From JADGQA01 sp964579855 (lineage in GTDB: Bacteria; Bacteroidota; Ignavibacteria; UBA10030): a DNA stretch of 6,873 bases. Shown piece after piece: positions 1 to 5,849 of this stretch. How positions within the stretch are numbered: the stretch's first letter is position 1; each line of letters starts with the position of its first letter. The notes under the pieces are model-generated. The model saw only the letters and a program-made list of their open reading frames with translations, did no database searches and was not told the origin of the DNA. Location of the stretch: assembly GCA_964579855.1 (NCBI GenBank), contig CAZOIM010000200.1, forward strand, positions 1 through 6,873, read 5' to 3'. The position numbers and the translations under genes are program-made.

Positions 1-1
1 C

Positions 2-571
2 GAAAACGAGTCCTTGGGCAAGGCCGGAGATCATGGATGCTATGAAGAAGTTGCACAAGAGCTTCACGTTCGTCGCTTGGTCAACCTGTTTGAATCTCCA
101 AATCTTGCTCCCAAACAGCCTGAGGATAGATTGTGCTTTGATGTACGCGTCTTCTTCCCCTCCGACGAACAAAAGCAACGAACCGTCTGTTGCATTTGGA
201 ACGCTGCCCAAAACGGGTGAATGTAAGAAATGGCATAGTTTCGAATGATATTCTCTGTGTAACCGTTTTGTAAGAGCAGGCGAAACCGTGCTGCAATCGA
301 CGTGAATGAATCCGGGTTTGGCGCCTTTGAGGATTCCGTTCGAGCCAAGTGACATATTCTCAAGAACATCCGGAGTGGACAACATTGAGATCAGGATTTC
401 AGATTTCTCTGCAACCTCCGCAGGAAAATCACACCATAGTGCACCTTTGGCCGTGAAGGCGGCAGACCTTTCCTTTGTTCTATTGTTGATGAAAAGCGTA
501 TGACCTGCACCGAGTATACGATTTGCCATCGGCCCTCCCATCAGCCCCAAACCAACAAAGCCTACATTCAT
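2..571 (-). CDS. NAD(P)-dependent beta-hydroxyacid dehydrogenase, 3-hydroxyisobutyrate dehydrogenase / glyoxylate-succinic semialdehyde reductase type (N-terminal part)
   Basis: Reading the minus strand from ATG at 571 gives 190 open codons that run off the left edge, so the C-terminal helical domain is missing. The N-terminus is a Rossmann fold with the family signature GFVGLGLMGGPMA (residues 4-16). It is followed by NNRTKER at 29-35, whose N-R-T at the end of the second strand resembles NADP(H)-preferring glyoxylate/succinic semialdehyde reductases. Next come the substrate-site motif DCSTVSP (92-98), the HSPVLGS..ATDG loop (118-130, equivalent to the family's APVSGS..A..G) and N168-V-K170-L-L-C-N174, which carries the catalytic lysine. 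Members normally have about 285-300 residues, reducing a small aldehyde or oxidising a 3-hydroxy acid in the cytosol. AAGGAG at 577-582 lies 5 nt before the ATG, which fixes the start. It is transcribed divergently from the TPM pair. Family assignment is firm; the substrate is not determinable. Confidence 0.9.
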   Translation of the reverse strand, partial: MNVGFVGLGLMGGPMANRILGAGHTLFINNRTKERSAAFTAKGALWCDFPAEVAEKSEILISMLSTPDVLENMSLGSNGILKGAKPGFIHVDCSTVSPALTKRLHREYHSKLCHFLHSPVLGSVPNATDGSLLLFVGGEEDAYIKAQSILRLFGSKIWRFKQVDQATNVKLLCNFFIASMISGLAQGLVF

Positions 572-576
572 GATGT

Positions 577-582
577 CTCCTT
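577..582 (-). promoter_or_regulatory. Ribosome binding site of the beta-hydroxyacid dehydrogenase
   Basis: AAGGAG on the minus strand, 5 nt from the ATG at 571. It is one of only two strong Shine-Dalgarno sequences in the window and supports the chosen start. Confidence 0.7.
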
Positions 583-618
583 TCACAAAGTCGTGCCTAT
601 AGGTTATTGAGTCAGCAG

Positions 619-643
619 TTGTTATATCTCAGCCTGATAACAA
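619..643. promoter_or_regulatory. Inverted repeat, candidate operator
   Basis: TTGTTAT (619-625) and its perfect reverse complement ATAACAA (637-643) are separated by 11 nt. Half-site centres are 18 nt apart, roughly two helical turns, as in many dimeric repressor sites. It lies 48 nt upstream of the dehydrogenase ATG, where an operator for that gene would be expected. No regulator gene is in the window. A 7-bp dyad could arise by chance in a region of this size, so the call is tentative. Confidence 0.3.
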
Positions 644-813
644 TATCATTCACACAGATTGAATTTAATCATTCATTTGCATAGTTTCTCTTCAGCACAG
701 GGATTCGTTTGGCATGTCAGATTGCAGTTGTGTCGCACACGGACGCTAAAAGGTCAGAGTAACGAATTGAACTATTGGCACAGAAACACCGCCAATTTGA
801 AAGACCACCTGTA

Positions 814-1461
814 ATGAACCAAAATCCATTTTCTCAGTCCGATCTCGATCGCATTGCACAAGCTGTCCGTGCGGCGGAGAGCAAGACTTCGGGCGAGATC
901 GTTCCATATTTCGTCAACCAGAGCGACGACTACAGTGTGGCCCGCTGGCGGGGTGGAGTTGCATGCTCAGCGTTGGCTATAATCGCCTCGCTTGCAGCTC
1001 AAATGATGTCCAAGACTTGGATTGCGTATGGAATACTGGAGTTGAGCGGAGCCGTCGTCGGTGCATTTCTCCTTGGAGTAATTTTTGTTAGAGTGGTTCC
1101 AGGGTTCAGACGATTGATGTTGGGCCATGCCATCATGGAGCGCCAGGTCTCGCATCGTGCATCAGTTGCATTTCTCTCAGAAGAAGTGTTCAAGACACGC
1201 GAGCGGACTGGCGTGTTGATTTTCATGAGTTTCTTTGAACGCAGAGTCATCGTTTTGGGTGATTCGGGTATCAACAGCAAGGTGGCACAATCCGATTGGG
1301 ATGGGATTGTTCAAACAATCATCAAGGCTGTCAAACAGGGAAAACCTGCCGACGGTCTCGTCGAAGCGATCCGACAATGTGGAGAGTTGCTAGAACAGCA
1401 CGGCGTCGAACGTCGCCGCGATGATACTGACGAATTGAGTGACTCCCTACGCGTTGGTTGA
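814..1461 (+). CDS. TPM-domain membrane protein (short form, COG3762-like)
   Basis: A 215-residue protein of the TPM family (named for TLP18.3, Psb32 and MOLO-1). It opens with the usual FSQSDLDRIAQAVRAAESKTSGEIVPYF block (about 6-33; compare the family's TSGEI-P). The domain is then interrupted by two hydrophobic segments (about 46-65 and 69-95) and resumes with TGVLIFMSFFERRVIVLGD (132-150) and the closing helices. The tail is charged (RRRDDTDE, 200-207). A membrane hairpin inserted in the domain is typical of the short TPM proteins next to YgcG-like genes. An in-frame TTG at 775 is possible, but ATG 814 puts the protein start where family members begin; neither has a good ribosome binding site. 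The next gene begins within 5-27 nt, so the two are probably cotranscribed. The biochemical role of bacterial TPM proteins is poorly established; a plant relative has been reported as an acid phosphatase. Confidence 0.85.
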   Translation: MNQNPFSQSDLDRIAQAVRAAESKTSGEIVPYFVNQSDDYSVARWRGGVACSALAIIASLAAQMMSKTWIAYGILELSGAVVGAFLLGVIFVRVVPGFRRLMLGHAIMERQVSHRASVAFLSEEVFKTRERTGVLIFMSFFERRVIVLGDSGINSKVAQSDWDGIVQTIIKAVKQGKPADGLVEAIRQCGELLEQHGVERRRDDTDELSDSLRVG

Positions 1462-1487
1462 TTTCCATGAATTCGCGGAAATATCGA

Positions 1488-2414
1488 ATGAAGAGATATT
1501 CTGGCAATACGATGAGATGTGTTTTGTTCTTGTCTGTTGTTGTATTGGCATGTTCTCCGAGTGTTGGATATGCCGAGGATGTGCCATTCCTCGGTGGACG
1601 AGTGAACGACTACGCCGGAATTCTGTCATCAAGCACAATTTCCGAATTGAACGGAAAACTCAAGGCCTATGAAGACTCAACGTCGAATCAGGTTGTTGTT
1701 CTCACAATCAATACGCTGAATGGAGCAAGTCTTGAGGAGTATTCCATCAATGTTGCACAGACCTGGAAACTCGGTCATAAGGGAAAAGATAACGGAGTCC
1801 TTCTTCTCGTCGTGAAAGACGATCGAAAGCTCCGGATTGAAGTAGGCTATGGTCTCGAAGGGACGTTGACGGACGCTTTGTGCAGTGTGATCATCCAACG
1901 TGAAATACTGCCCAAGTTTAAGCGCGGTGATTACAACGGAGGTGTGAAGTCGGGTGTCGCTTCGATTCTCGGTGCGATTGATGGAACATTTACTGCCGAC
2001 CGAGCAAGCAGTCAAAAAATGGCGTTTCCAGAAATTCTTATCGTTCTCGGAATTTTCACAGTCGTTGTCGGCATGTTTACGTTTGTCGCCTTGTTCAGCA
2101 AAGGATTCATGAGCTGGTTCCTCTACATATTCCTGATACCGTTCTGGTTGGCGTTCCCATACGCAGCGATAGGTGGCACCCTCGGGCTGTTGCCGTTCTT
2201 TATTTATTTCATCGGTTTCCCCATTGCGAAGACCTGGCTGGCGAAGAGTTCTCGAGGTATTAGCTGGCAGAAGATCATTGCTGCATCGATGATCATGTCC
2301 TCGGCGGGCAGAGGATGGAGTTCATCCGGTGGGGGATGGTCCTCAGGAGGAGGTGGAGGGTTTTCCGGCGGTGGCGGCAGTTTTGGAGGAGGGGGAAGTT
2401 CGGGTTCCTGGTAA
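1488..2414 (+). CDS. YgcG-family TPM-domain envelope protein with Gly-rich C-terminal tail
   Basis: A 308-residue exported protein. Counting from ATG 1488, the N-terminus has a basic start, a hydrophobic core (CVLFLSVVVL, 11-20) and either a signal-peptidase I site after GYA (27-29) or a weak lipobox V-L-A-C (19-22). The mature part begins with a full TPM domain (about 35-168): GGRVNDYAGILS, QVVVLTINTLNG, WKLG.KGKDNGVLLLVV, RIEVGYGLEGTLTD and ILPKFKRGDYNGGV. Hydrophobic segments follow at about 182-203 and 207-248, then a Gly/Ser-rich tail (about 276-308) ending in SSGSW, the hallmark ending of YgcG-like proteins. ATG 1467 and TTG 1458 are alternative starts; 1488 gives the most normal signal peptide, but no ribosome binding site is strong. 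It is probably translated from the same message as the upstream TPM gene. LemA, the frequent partner of this pair, is not adjacent. Function is unknown beyond an envelope role. Confidence 0.88.
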   Translation: MKRYSGNTMRCVLFLSVVVLACSPSVGYAEDVPFLGGRVNDYAGILSSSTISELNGKLKAYEDSTSNQVVVLTINTLNGASLEEYSINVAQTWKLGHKGKDNGVLLLVVKDDRKLRIEVGYGLEGTLTDALCSVIIQREILPKFKRGDYNGGVKSGVASILGAIDGTFTADRASSQKMAFPEILIVLGIFTVVVGMFTFVALFSKGFMSWFLYIFLIPFWLAFPYAAIGGTLGLLPFFIYFIGFPIAKTWLAKSSRGISWQKIIAASMIMSSAGRGWSSSGGGWSSGGGGGFSGGGGSFGGGGSSGSW

Positions 2415-2424
2415 ATCGCGGTAG

Positions 2425-2460
2425 GATGCTCGTTAGAGCACACCGATGTCGACGAGCATC
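2425..2460. terminator. Stem-loop at convergent gene ends, possible shared terminator
   Basis: GATGCTCGT (2425-2433) and ACGAGCATC (2452-2460) form a perfect 9-bp stem with an 18-nt loop. It sits 10 nt after the stop of the YgcG-like gene and covers the last codons of the convergent HAD gene. There is no U-tract on either side, so it may slow or protect transcript ends rather than be a classical intrinsic terminator. Confidence 0.4.
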
Positions 2461-3035
2461 TTCTCAAGTTCTTCTGCGTTACTGAATTGATATCCCATCA
2501 TCCCCGCTTGTTCTGCACGCCGTACATTTTCTTCAACGTCATCAATAAACAACATTTCGCCTGGAGATATCTTCTCGTTTCGAATGACGCGTTGGTAGAA
2601 TTCAGGTAGTGGTTTGATGACGCCGAGTTGGTATGAAAGATATCGCCTCGGAAGATAGCCAAGCGCAGGAACCCTCGGCGATATCGTAGAGAAATGATAC
2701 TCGTTGGTGTTGCTGACAAGTGCCGCTGGTAACTGGGCGGTCGCCTTACGTACCATTTCCTCCATCCCCGGAACCGGATCGGTGAGAACCGACAAAAAGG
2801 CAAGCTCCAATTGGTCGACATCAAATCGATTGCCAAAAAACGTGCGAAGCTGAGAGAAGTACTCCTGGGTGGAGAACTGACCTGATTCGAACTTGTTCGT
2901 GAGCTCCCTCATGCCACCCTCATAGAGAGTCTGGGCTTCGCGGGTGCCAAGACCCAGATTTTTGGGAAACCGATCCGGAAGGAACCGTACAAGTACATTG
3001 CCGAGGTCAAACAGAAGGAGGCGTGGCTTCTTCAT
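2433..3035 (-). CDS. HAD-superfamily phosphatase, YihX-like (subfamily IA)
   Basis: A 200-residue HAD hydrolase with all four motifs in order: motif I LLLFDLGNVLV (nucleophile D10), a helical cap (about 20-95), motif II LVSNTN (S108), motif III GVIKP (K141) and motif IV FIDDVEENV (D165, D166). The position two after the nucleophile is Gly instead of the usual acid Asp. The same FDLGNV sequence occurs in E. coli YihX, a glucose-1-phosphate phosphatase, so this is a subfamily trait and not necessarily a defect. A sugar-phosphate or similar small phosphate ester is the likely substrate (inference). ATG 3035 overlaps the stop of the upstream phosphoesterase as ATGA (3032-3035), indicating translational coupling. 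An upstream in-frame start at 3107 would lie inside the neighbour and add non-family residues, so it was not used. The stop at 2433 is 18 nt from the convergent TPM gene. Confidence 0.88.
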   Translation of the reverse strand: MKKPRLLLFDLGNVLVRFLPDRFPKNLGLGTREAQTLYEGGMRELTNKFESGQFSTQEYFSQLRTFFGNRFDVDQLELAFLSVLTDPVPGMEEMVRKATAQLPAALVSNTNEYHFSTISPRVPALGYLPRRYLSYQLGVIKPLPEFYQRVIRNEKISPGEMLFIDDVEENVRRAEQAGMMGYQFSNAEELEKMLVDIGVL

Positions 3036-3682
3036 CCGCAGGTCTCGATGGATATTTCCTCTCCGATCTCGACAATAGCATAATATCCTTTCCCTGCAGG
3101 ACCGCAATTGACGATTCTGGTTTTACCAATCGTATCGAGGCCACGCGCTTCATGAATGTGTCCGCAGACGACAACGTCCGGTTGGCGTTGTTCAATGAAG
3201 GCACGTACCGCCGTACTCCCAACGTGTTTGCCAAGCGTCAACTTGTCCAGCGCTGTATCTCGTGGCGGGGCGTGCGGAACGAATATTTTCCACCGCGCCG
3301 CTGAAATATCAGCCCACCCAGTCTCGGCACGTCGGGCAATTTCTTCTTCTTCAATTTCATAAGGCGTGTGCAAGGGAGTGAACGGAGATCCGGAGACTCC
3401 AAAGAGCCCAATCGCGCCGAGCATTCTTCCTTGAGCATTGATGGAGACACCGGTCTCAGCCTGACTCCTGTCGAATTCCGGGGAATCCAAGTTCCCTGCT
3501 ACAGCAAAAACGGGAACGCCGTTGTTTTGAAACGAGCGTATGGCTCGTTCACCTTCTTCAGGTAATCCGTAGGTCGTCAAATCTCCACCAATGATGATGC
3601 CATCGATGCCGCGGTGCAACTGAATAATCTGATCCACTCTTTCATAGGATCCGTGAATATCCGCAAAGGCTAGAAACTTCAT
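3032..3682 (-). CDS. Calcineurin-like metallophosphoesterase, COG2129 (Icc-related) type
   Basis: A 216-residue cytosolic phosphoesterase carrying the dinuclear-metal ligand set: FADIHG (D8, H10), GGDLT (D34), GNLD (N64), VPHAPP (H137) and CGHIHEARG (H175, H177). The pattern H-A-P-P-x-D-T-x-L-D followed by HVGS.AVR.FIE and GHIHEARG is characteristic of the COG2129 group. The family's GNHD is GNLD here, as is common in that group. Length is complete. Members hydrolyse phosphomonoesters or diesters with bound divalent metals; the substrate of this one cannot be told. ATG 3682 is preceded by only a weak purine run (AAAAAGAA), and the reading frame fits the family start MKFLAFADIHG. It is the first gene of a two-gene operon with the HAD phosphatase, with which it overlaps by 4 nt, suggesting two phosphatase steps expressed together. 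Confidence 0.9.
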   Translation of the reverse strand: MKFLAFADIHGSYERVDQIIQLHRGIDGIIIGGDLTTYGLPEEGERAIRSFQNNGVPVFAVAGNLDSPEFDRSQAETGVSINAQGRMLGAIGLFGVSGSPFTPLHTPYEIEEEEIARRAETGWADISAARWKIFVPHAPPRDTALDKLTLGKHVGSTAVRAFIEQRQPDVVVCGHIHEARGLDTIGKTRIVNCGPAGKGYYAIVEIGEEISIETCG

Positions 3683-3806
3683 AGTTCTTTTTGCGTTTGA
3701 GCGGTTCTCTGACTATTTTTTGATCAACCAGACCTGCTCAATGTAAAAAGATTTATCTGTGCAACAAAGCACATTGGTTTAGATTAAACTCGAAGGACAA
3801 ATTGCC
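3683..3806. promoter_or_regulatory. Divergent intergenic region between phosphoesterase and cyclase genes
   Basis: A 124-nt AT-rich spacer that must hold promoters in both directions. Two small dyads are visible: TGTGC-N6-GCACA at 3758-3773 and GTTTA-GAT-TAAAC at 3777-3789, both just upstream of the cyclase gene. They could be operators, but short dyads like these are frequent by chance. TTGATC (3720-3725) followed 16 nt later by TGTAAA is a weak promoter candidate for the plus strand. Confidence 0.25.
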
Positions 3807-4219
3807 GTGCCAACCTTCATTGATGTGAGCCACACTATTGAACATGGGATGATCACGTATAAGGGTCTTCCCGCGCCAATCATTTCTGAGCATTTGTCTA
3901 GGGCAGAATCGAGGCCACGCTATGCATCGGGGACCGAGTTCCACATCGGGAAAATTGAAATGGTTGCCAACACCGGCACCTATATTGACTCGCCGTTCCA
4001 TCGTTTTGCAAGGGGCGAAGATTTGTCGGAACTCCCGCTTGAGAGGATTGCCAATCTCGACGGTATCGTCGTCCGACAAACGAGGAGAACCGACAGAGCG
4101 ATTGATGCGGATGAATTCCAGAATATGGATGTAAAGAACAAAGCGATCCTCGTCAACACTGGCTGGGACATACATTGGAGAACCGATCAGTATTCGGAAG
4201 AACATCCCTACTTGACTCG
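3807..4219 (+). CDS. Cyclase-family protein (PF04199, KynB-like fold), interrupted by the assembly gap
   Basis: 137 full codons are readable before the N run. The start is GTG at 3807, with AAGGA at 3793-3797, a spacing of 9 nt. The start FIDVSHTIEHGMITYKGLP (4-22) is the standard cyclase/kynurenine formamidase opening. The metal-site region reads ANTGTYIDSPFHRFARGEDLSELPLERI (54-81). In typical members this is H-T-G-T-H-x-D-x-P-x-H; here the two histidines are N55 and Y59, while D61, P63 and H65 remain. AILVNTGWD (113-121) matches the next conserved strand. Family members have about 200-230 residues, so roughly 70-90 residues are lost in the gap. The readable codons after the gap do not resemble a cyclase C-terminus in any frame. 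Family members include arylformamidases and other metal-dependent amidohydrolases; with altered ligands the activity here is uncertain. Confidence 0.8.
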
Positions 4220-4319
4220 NNNNNNNNNNNNNNNNNNNNNNNNNNNNNNNNNNNNNNNNNNNNNNNNNNNNNNNNNNNNNNNNNNNNNNNNNNNNNNNNN
4301 NNNNNNNNNNNNNNNNNNN
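4220..4319. other. Assembly gap (100 N)
   Basis: Exactly 100 consecutive N, the conventional length for a scaffold join of unknown size. It removes the end of the cyclase gene and whatever preceded the trpB2 leader. Any frame carried across it is meaningless. Confidence 0.98.
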
Positions 4320-4357
4320 GGCGTCTCCACGACTTTGACACGATGAGTTTCTGAATC

Positions 4358-4394
4358 AAAGGTGGGAACGCCAACTGGAGTTCCCACCTTTTTT
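4358..4394 (+). terminator. Rho-independent terminator, hairpin 1
   Basis: AAAGGTGGGAAC (4358-4369) pairs perfectly with GTTCCCACCTTT (4380-4391) around a 10-nt loop. T4389-T4394 form a run of six T. It is a textbook intrinsic terminator for transcription arriving from the gap side, probably of the cyclase gene or of a gene hidden in the gap. Its 3' arm can also pair with the next hairpin (see findings). Confidence 0.85.
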
Positions 4395-4409
4395 GTTATA
4401 TGCAGTTCC

Positions 4410-4445
4410 AAAAAATCGTGGGTGTCTCCGCCCACGATTTTTTTT
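4410..4445 (+). terminator. Rho-independent terminator or attenuator, hairpin 2 in the trpB2 leader
   Basis: The 13-nt arm 4410-4422 (six A, then TCGTGGG) pairs perfectly with 4431-4443 (CCCACGA then T) around an 8-nt loop, TGTCTCCG. The T run 4438-4445 has eight residues. The A-tract on the 5' side would allow termination in both directions. It ends 25 nt before the trpB2 ribosome binding site, leaving little space for a separate promoter after it, so it may regulate read-through into trpB2. Confidence 0.8.
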
Positions 4446-4470
4446 GTCCATGTTTTCAAAACAATAATTA

Positions 4471-4477
4471 AAGGAGG
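4471..4477 (+). promoter_or_regulatory. Ribosome binding site of trpB2
   Basis: AAGGAGG, 7 nt upstream of ATG 4485. It is a near-perfect Shine-Dalgarno and decides the start against the open frame that continues upstream through the terminators to 4362. Confidence 0.9.
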
Positions 4478-4484
4478 ATGTACC

Positions 4485-5849
4485 ATGAAACAACGCAGGA
4501 TTTATCTCGAAAATAACGAAATGCCGACAGCGTACTACAATATCCAGGCAGACCTGCCGCGGCCACTCGATCCCCCGCTTCATCCCGGTACCTCAAAACC
4601 TATTGGACCCGATGACCTTTCCGCCATTTTTCCGATGGAGCTTATCAAGCAAGAGGTAAGCCGTGAACGATATATCGAAATCCCGGAAGAAGTCCAGGAC
4701 GCTTATGCATCGTTCCGTTCGACTCCGCTCATCCGGGCGCTCAATCTCGAGCGTCATCTCGATACTCCTGCGGAAATCTATTACAAATACGAAGGCGTGA
4801 GTCCGGCCGGAAGTCACAAGCTCAATACGGCGTTGCCACAGGCTTTTTACAACAAACAGGCGGGTATCAAGCGGCTGGCAACAGAAACAGGTGCCGGCCA
4901 GTGGGGCAGCGCATTAAGCTTCGCGTGCAATGTGTTCGGTCTCGAATGCAAAGTGTACATGGTTAGGGTGAGTTACGAACAAAAACCATATCGTCGTTCG
5001 ATGATTCAAACATGGGGCGGCACGGTTGTGGCCAGCCCAAGCAAAGAGACGAATGCCGGACGCTCGATCCTTGCGAAGGATCCAAACTCACCGGGAAGTC
5101 TTGGCATCGCCATTAGCGAGGCCGTTGAGGACGCCGCAACGCGAAAGGATACAAACTATTCGCTCGGGAGCGTTCTGAACCACGTCCTGCTTCATCAGAC
5201 GATCATCGGCCAGGAAGCAATGAAACAACTCGAAAAGATTGATCGCTTCCCGGACCTCGTCATTGGTTGTGTTGGCGGAGGCTCGAATTTCGGTGGTATC
5301 GCGCTTCCGTTCGTAAGGGAAAAGATTAAGGGAAAGAAAGTTCGATGCATCGGTGTCGAACCGGCATCGTGCCCGACGATGACGAAAGGAGAATACCGGT
5401 ACGATTTTGGCGACACGGCAATGATGACACCCTTGCTTCCGATGCACACCTTGGGACATACGTTTGTTCCGCCTTCGATCCACGCAGGCGGATTGAGGTA
5501 TCACGGTGTCGCTCCAATCATCAGTCGATTGCTCCTCGACAAGCTGATCGAGGCTCAGGCATACAAACAACTCGAAGTGTTCGAAGCTGCCGTAACGTTT
5601 GCGAAGACAGAAGGAATTATACCCGCGCCAGAGACATCACACGCAATTAAGGCAACGATCGAAGAGGCATTAAAAGCCAAGAAAGAGGGAACGAAGAAGG
5701 TAATCCTCTTTAACTTGAGCGGACATGGGGATTTTGACATGGGAGCGTATGATGCCTACTTCTCCGGCAAACTTGAGAATGTCGATATGCCTCGTGATGA
5801 AGTGGTAAGAGCCCTTGCTGAACTCAAGACACTGCCTGTTCCGGCGTAG
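4485..5849 (+). CDS. trpB2: Tryptophan synthase beta-like protein, TrpB2 type (COG1350)
   Basis: A 454-residue PLP enzyme of fold type II. PLP lysine K112 is in GSHKLNTA (109-116), the catalytic glutamate E134 in TETGAGQWG (133-141), the phosphate-binding loop GGGSNFGG is at 264-271, ETSHAI at 383-388 and LSGHGDFDM at 411-419. HKLN in place of HKIN, GQWG in place of GQHG and GHGDF in place of GRGDK, together with the extended N-terminus (about 80 residues before STPLIRA), separate it from TrpB1. TrpB enzymes condense indole with serine to give tryptophan. TrpB2 proteins often lack the TrpA-contacting features of TrpB1 and may act alone, for example in indole salvage, or have a different in vivo role. 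No trpA or other trp gene is next to it in the readable sequence. The start at 4485 is set by the strong ribosome binding site, and length is full for the family. Confidence 0.96.
   Translation: MKQRRIYLENNEMPTAYYNIQADLPRPLDPPLHPGTSKPIGPDDLSAIFPMELIKQEVSRERYIEIPEEVQDAYASFRSTPLIRALNLERHLDTPAEIYYKYEGVSPAGSHKLNTALPQAFYNKQAGIKRLATETGAGQWGSALSFACNVFGLECKVYMVRVSYEQKPYRRSMIQTWGGTVVASPSKETNAGRSILAKDPNSPGSLGIAISEAVEDAATRKDTNYSLGSVLNHVLLHQTIIGQEAMKQLEKIDRFPDLVIGCVGGGSNFGGIALPFVREKIKGKKVRCIGVEPASCPTMTKGEYRYDFGDTAMMTPLLPMHTLGHTFVPPSIHAGGLRYHGVAPIISRLLLDKLIEAQAYKQLEVFEAAVTFAKTEGIIPAPETSHAIKATIEEALKAKKEGTKKVILFNLSGHGDFDMGAYDAYFSGKLENVDMPRDEVVRALAELKTLPVPA

Larger units (their letters stand above)
572..813. 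other. Divergent intergenic region
   Basis: About 240 nt between two divergently transcribed genes. It is AT-rich around 600-700 and should hold promoters for both. I see no clear -35/-10 pair on either strand. It contains the 7-bp dyad at 619-643 and an 8-nt direct repeat, ATCATTCA, at 645-652 and 669-676. No gene is visible; the TTG at 775 is only an in-frame extension of the gene starting at 814. Confidence 0.6.

Noticed and set aside
306..503. Plus-strand ORF opposite the dehydrogenase.
   Set aside because: The minus-strand frame shows continuous family motifs throughout this stretch, so this is its shadow.
2320..2405. GGN-rich low-complexity DNA that could be read as a repeat array.
   Set aside because: It encodes the Gly/Ser tail typical of YgcG-like proteins and lacks a regular repeat unit.
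2204..2467. Minus-strand proline-rich ORF.
   Set aside because: It is the antisense of the Gly-rich tail codons of the YgcG-like gene; polyproline here is a shadow of GGN/TCN repeats.
3036..3107. Longer HAD phosphatase starting at 3107.
   Set aside because: It would overlap the phosphoesterase by 76 nt and add residues without family similarity; the ATGA overlap at 3032-3035 is the natural start.
4358..4394. T-box riboswitch: AGGTGGGAACGCC resembles the T-box core AGGGTGGNACCGCG and the gene downstream is trpB-like.
   Set aside because: In a T-box the TGGNACC bulge stays unpaired between two helices. Here it pairs perfectly with the other arm as part of a plain terminator stem, the flanking helix does not fit, and TGGG would not match the G discriminator of tRNA-Trp. 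The upstream specifier region is not readable.
4362..4484. Extended N-terminus for TrpB2 starting at 4362.
   Set aside because: The extension translates both terminator hairpins and the ribosome binding site. AAGGAGG at 4471-4477 clearly sets the start at 4485.
5088..5570. 160-codon minus-strand ORF inside trpB2.
   Set aside because: Antisense shadow of a strongly conserved coding region, with no ribosome binding site and no recognisable motif.
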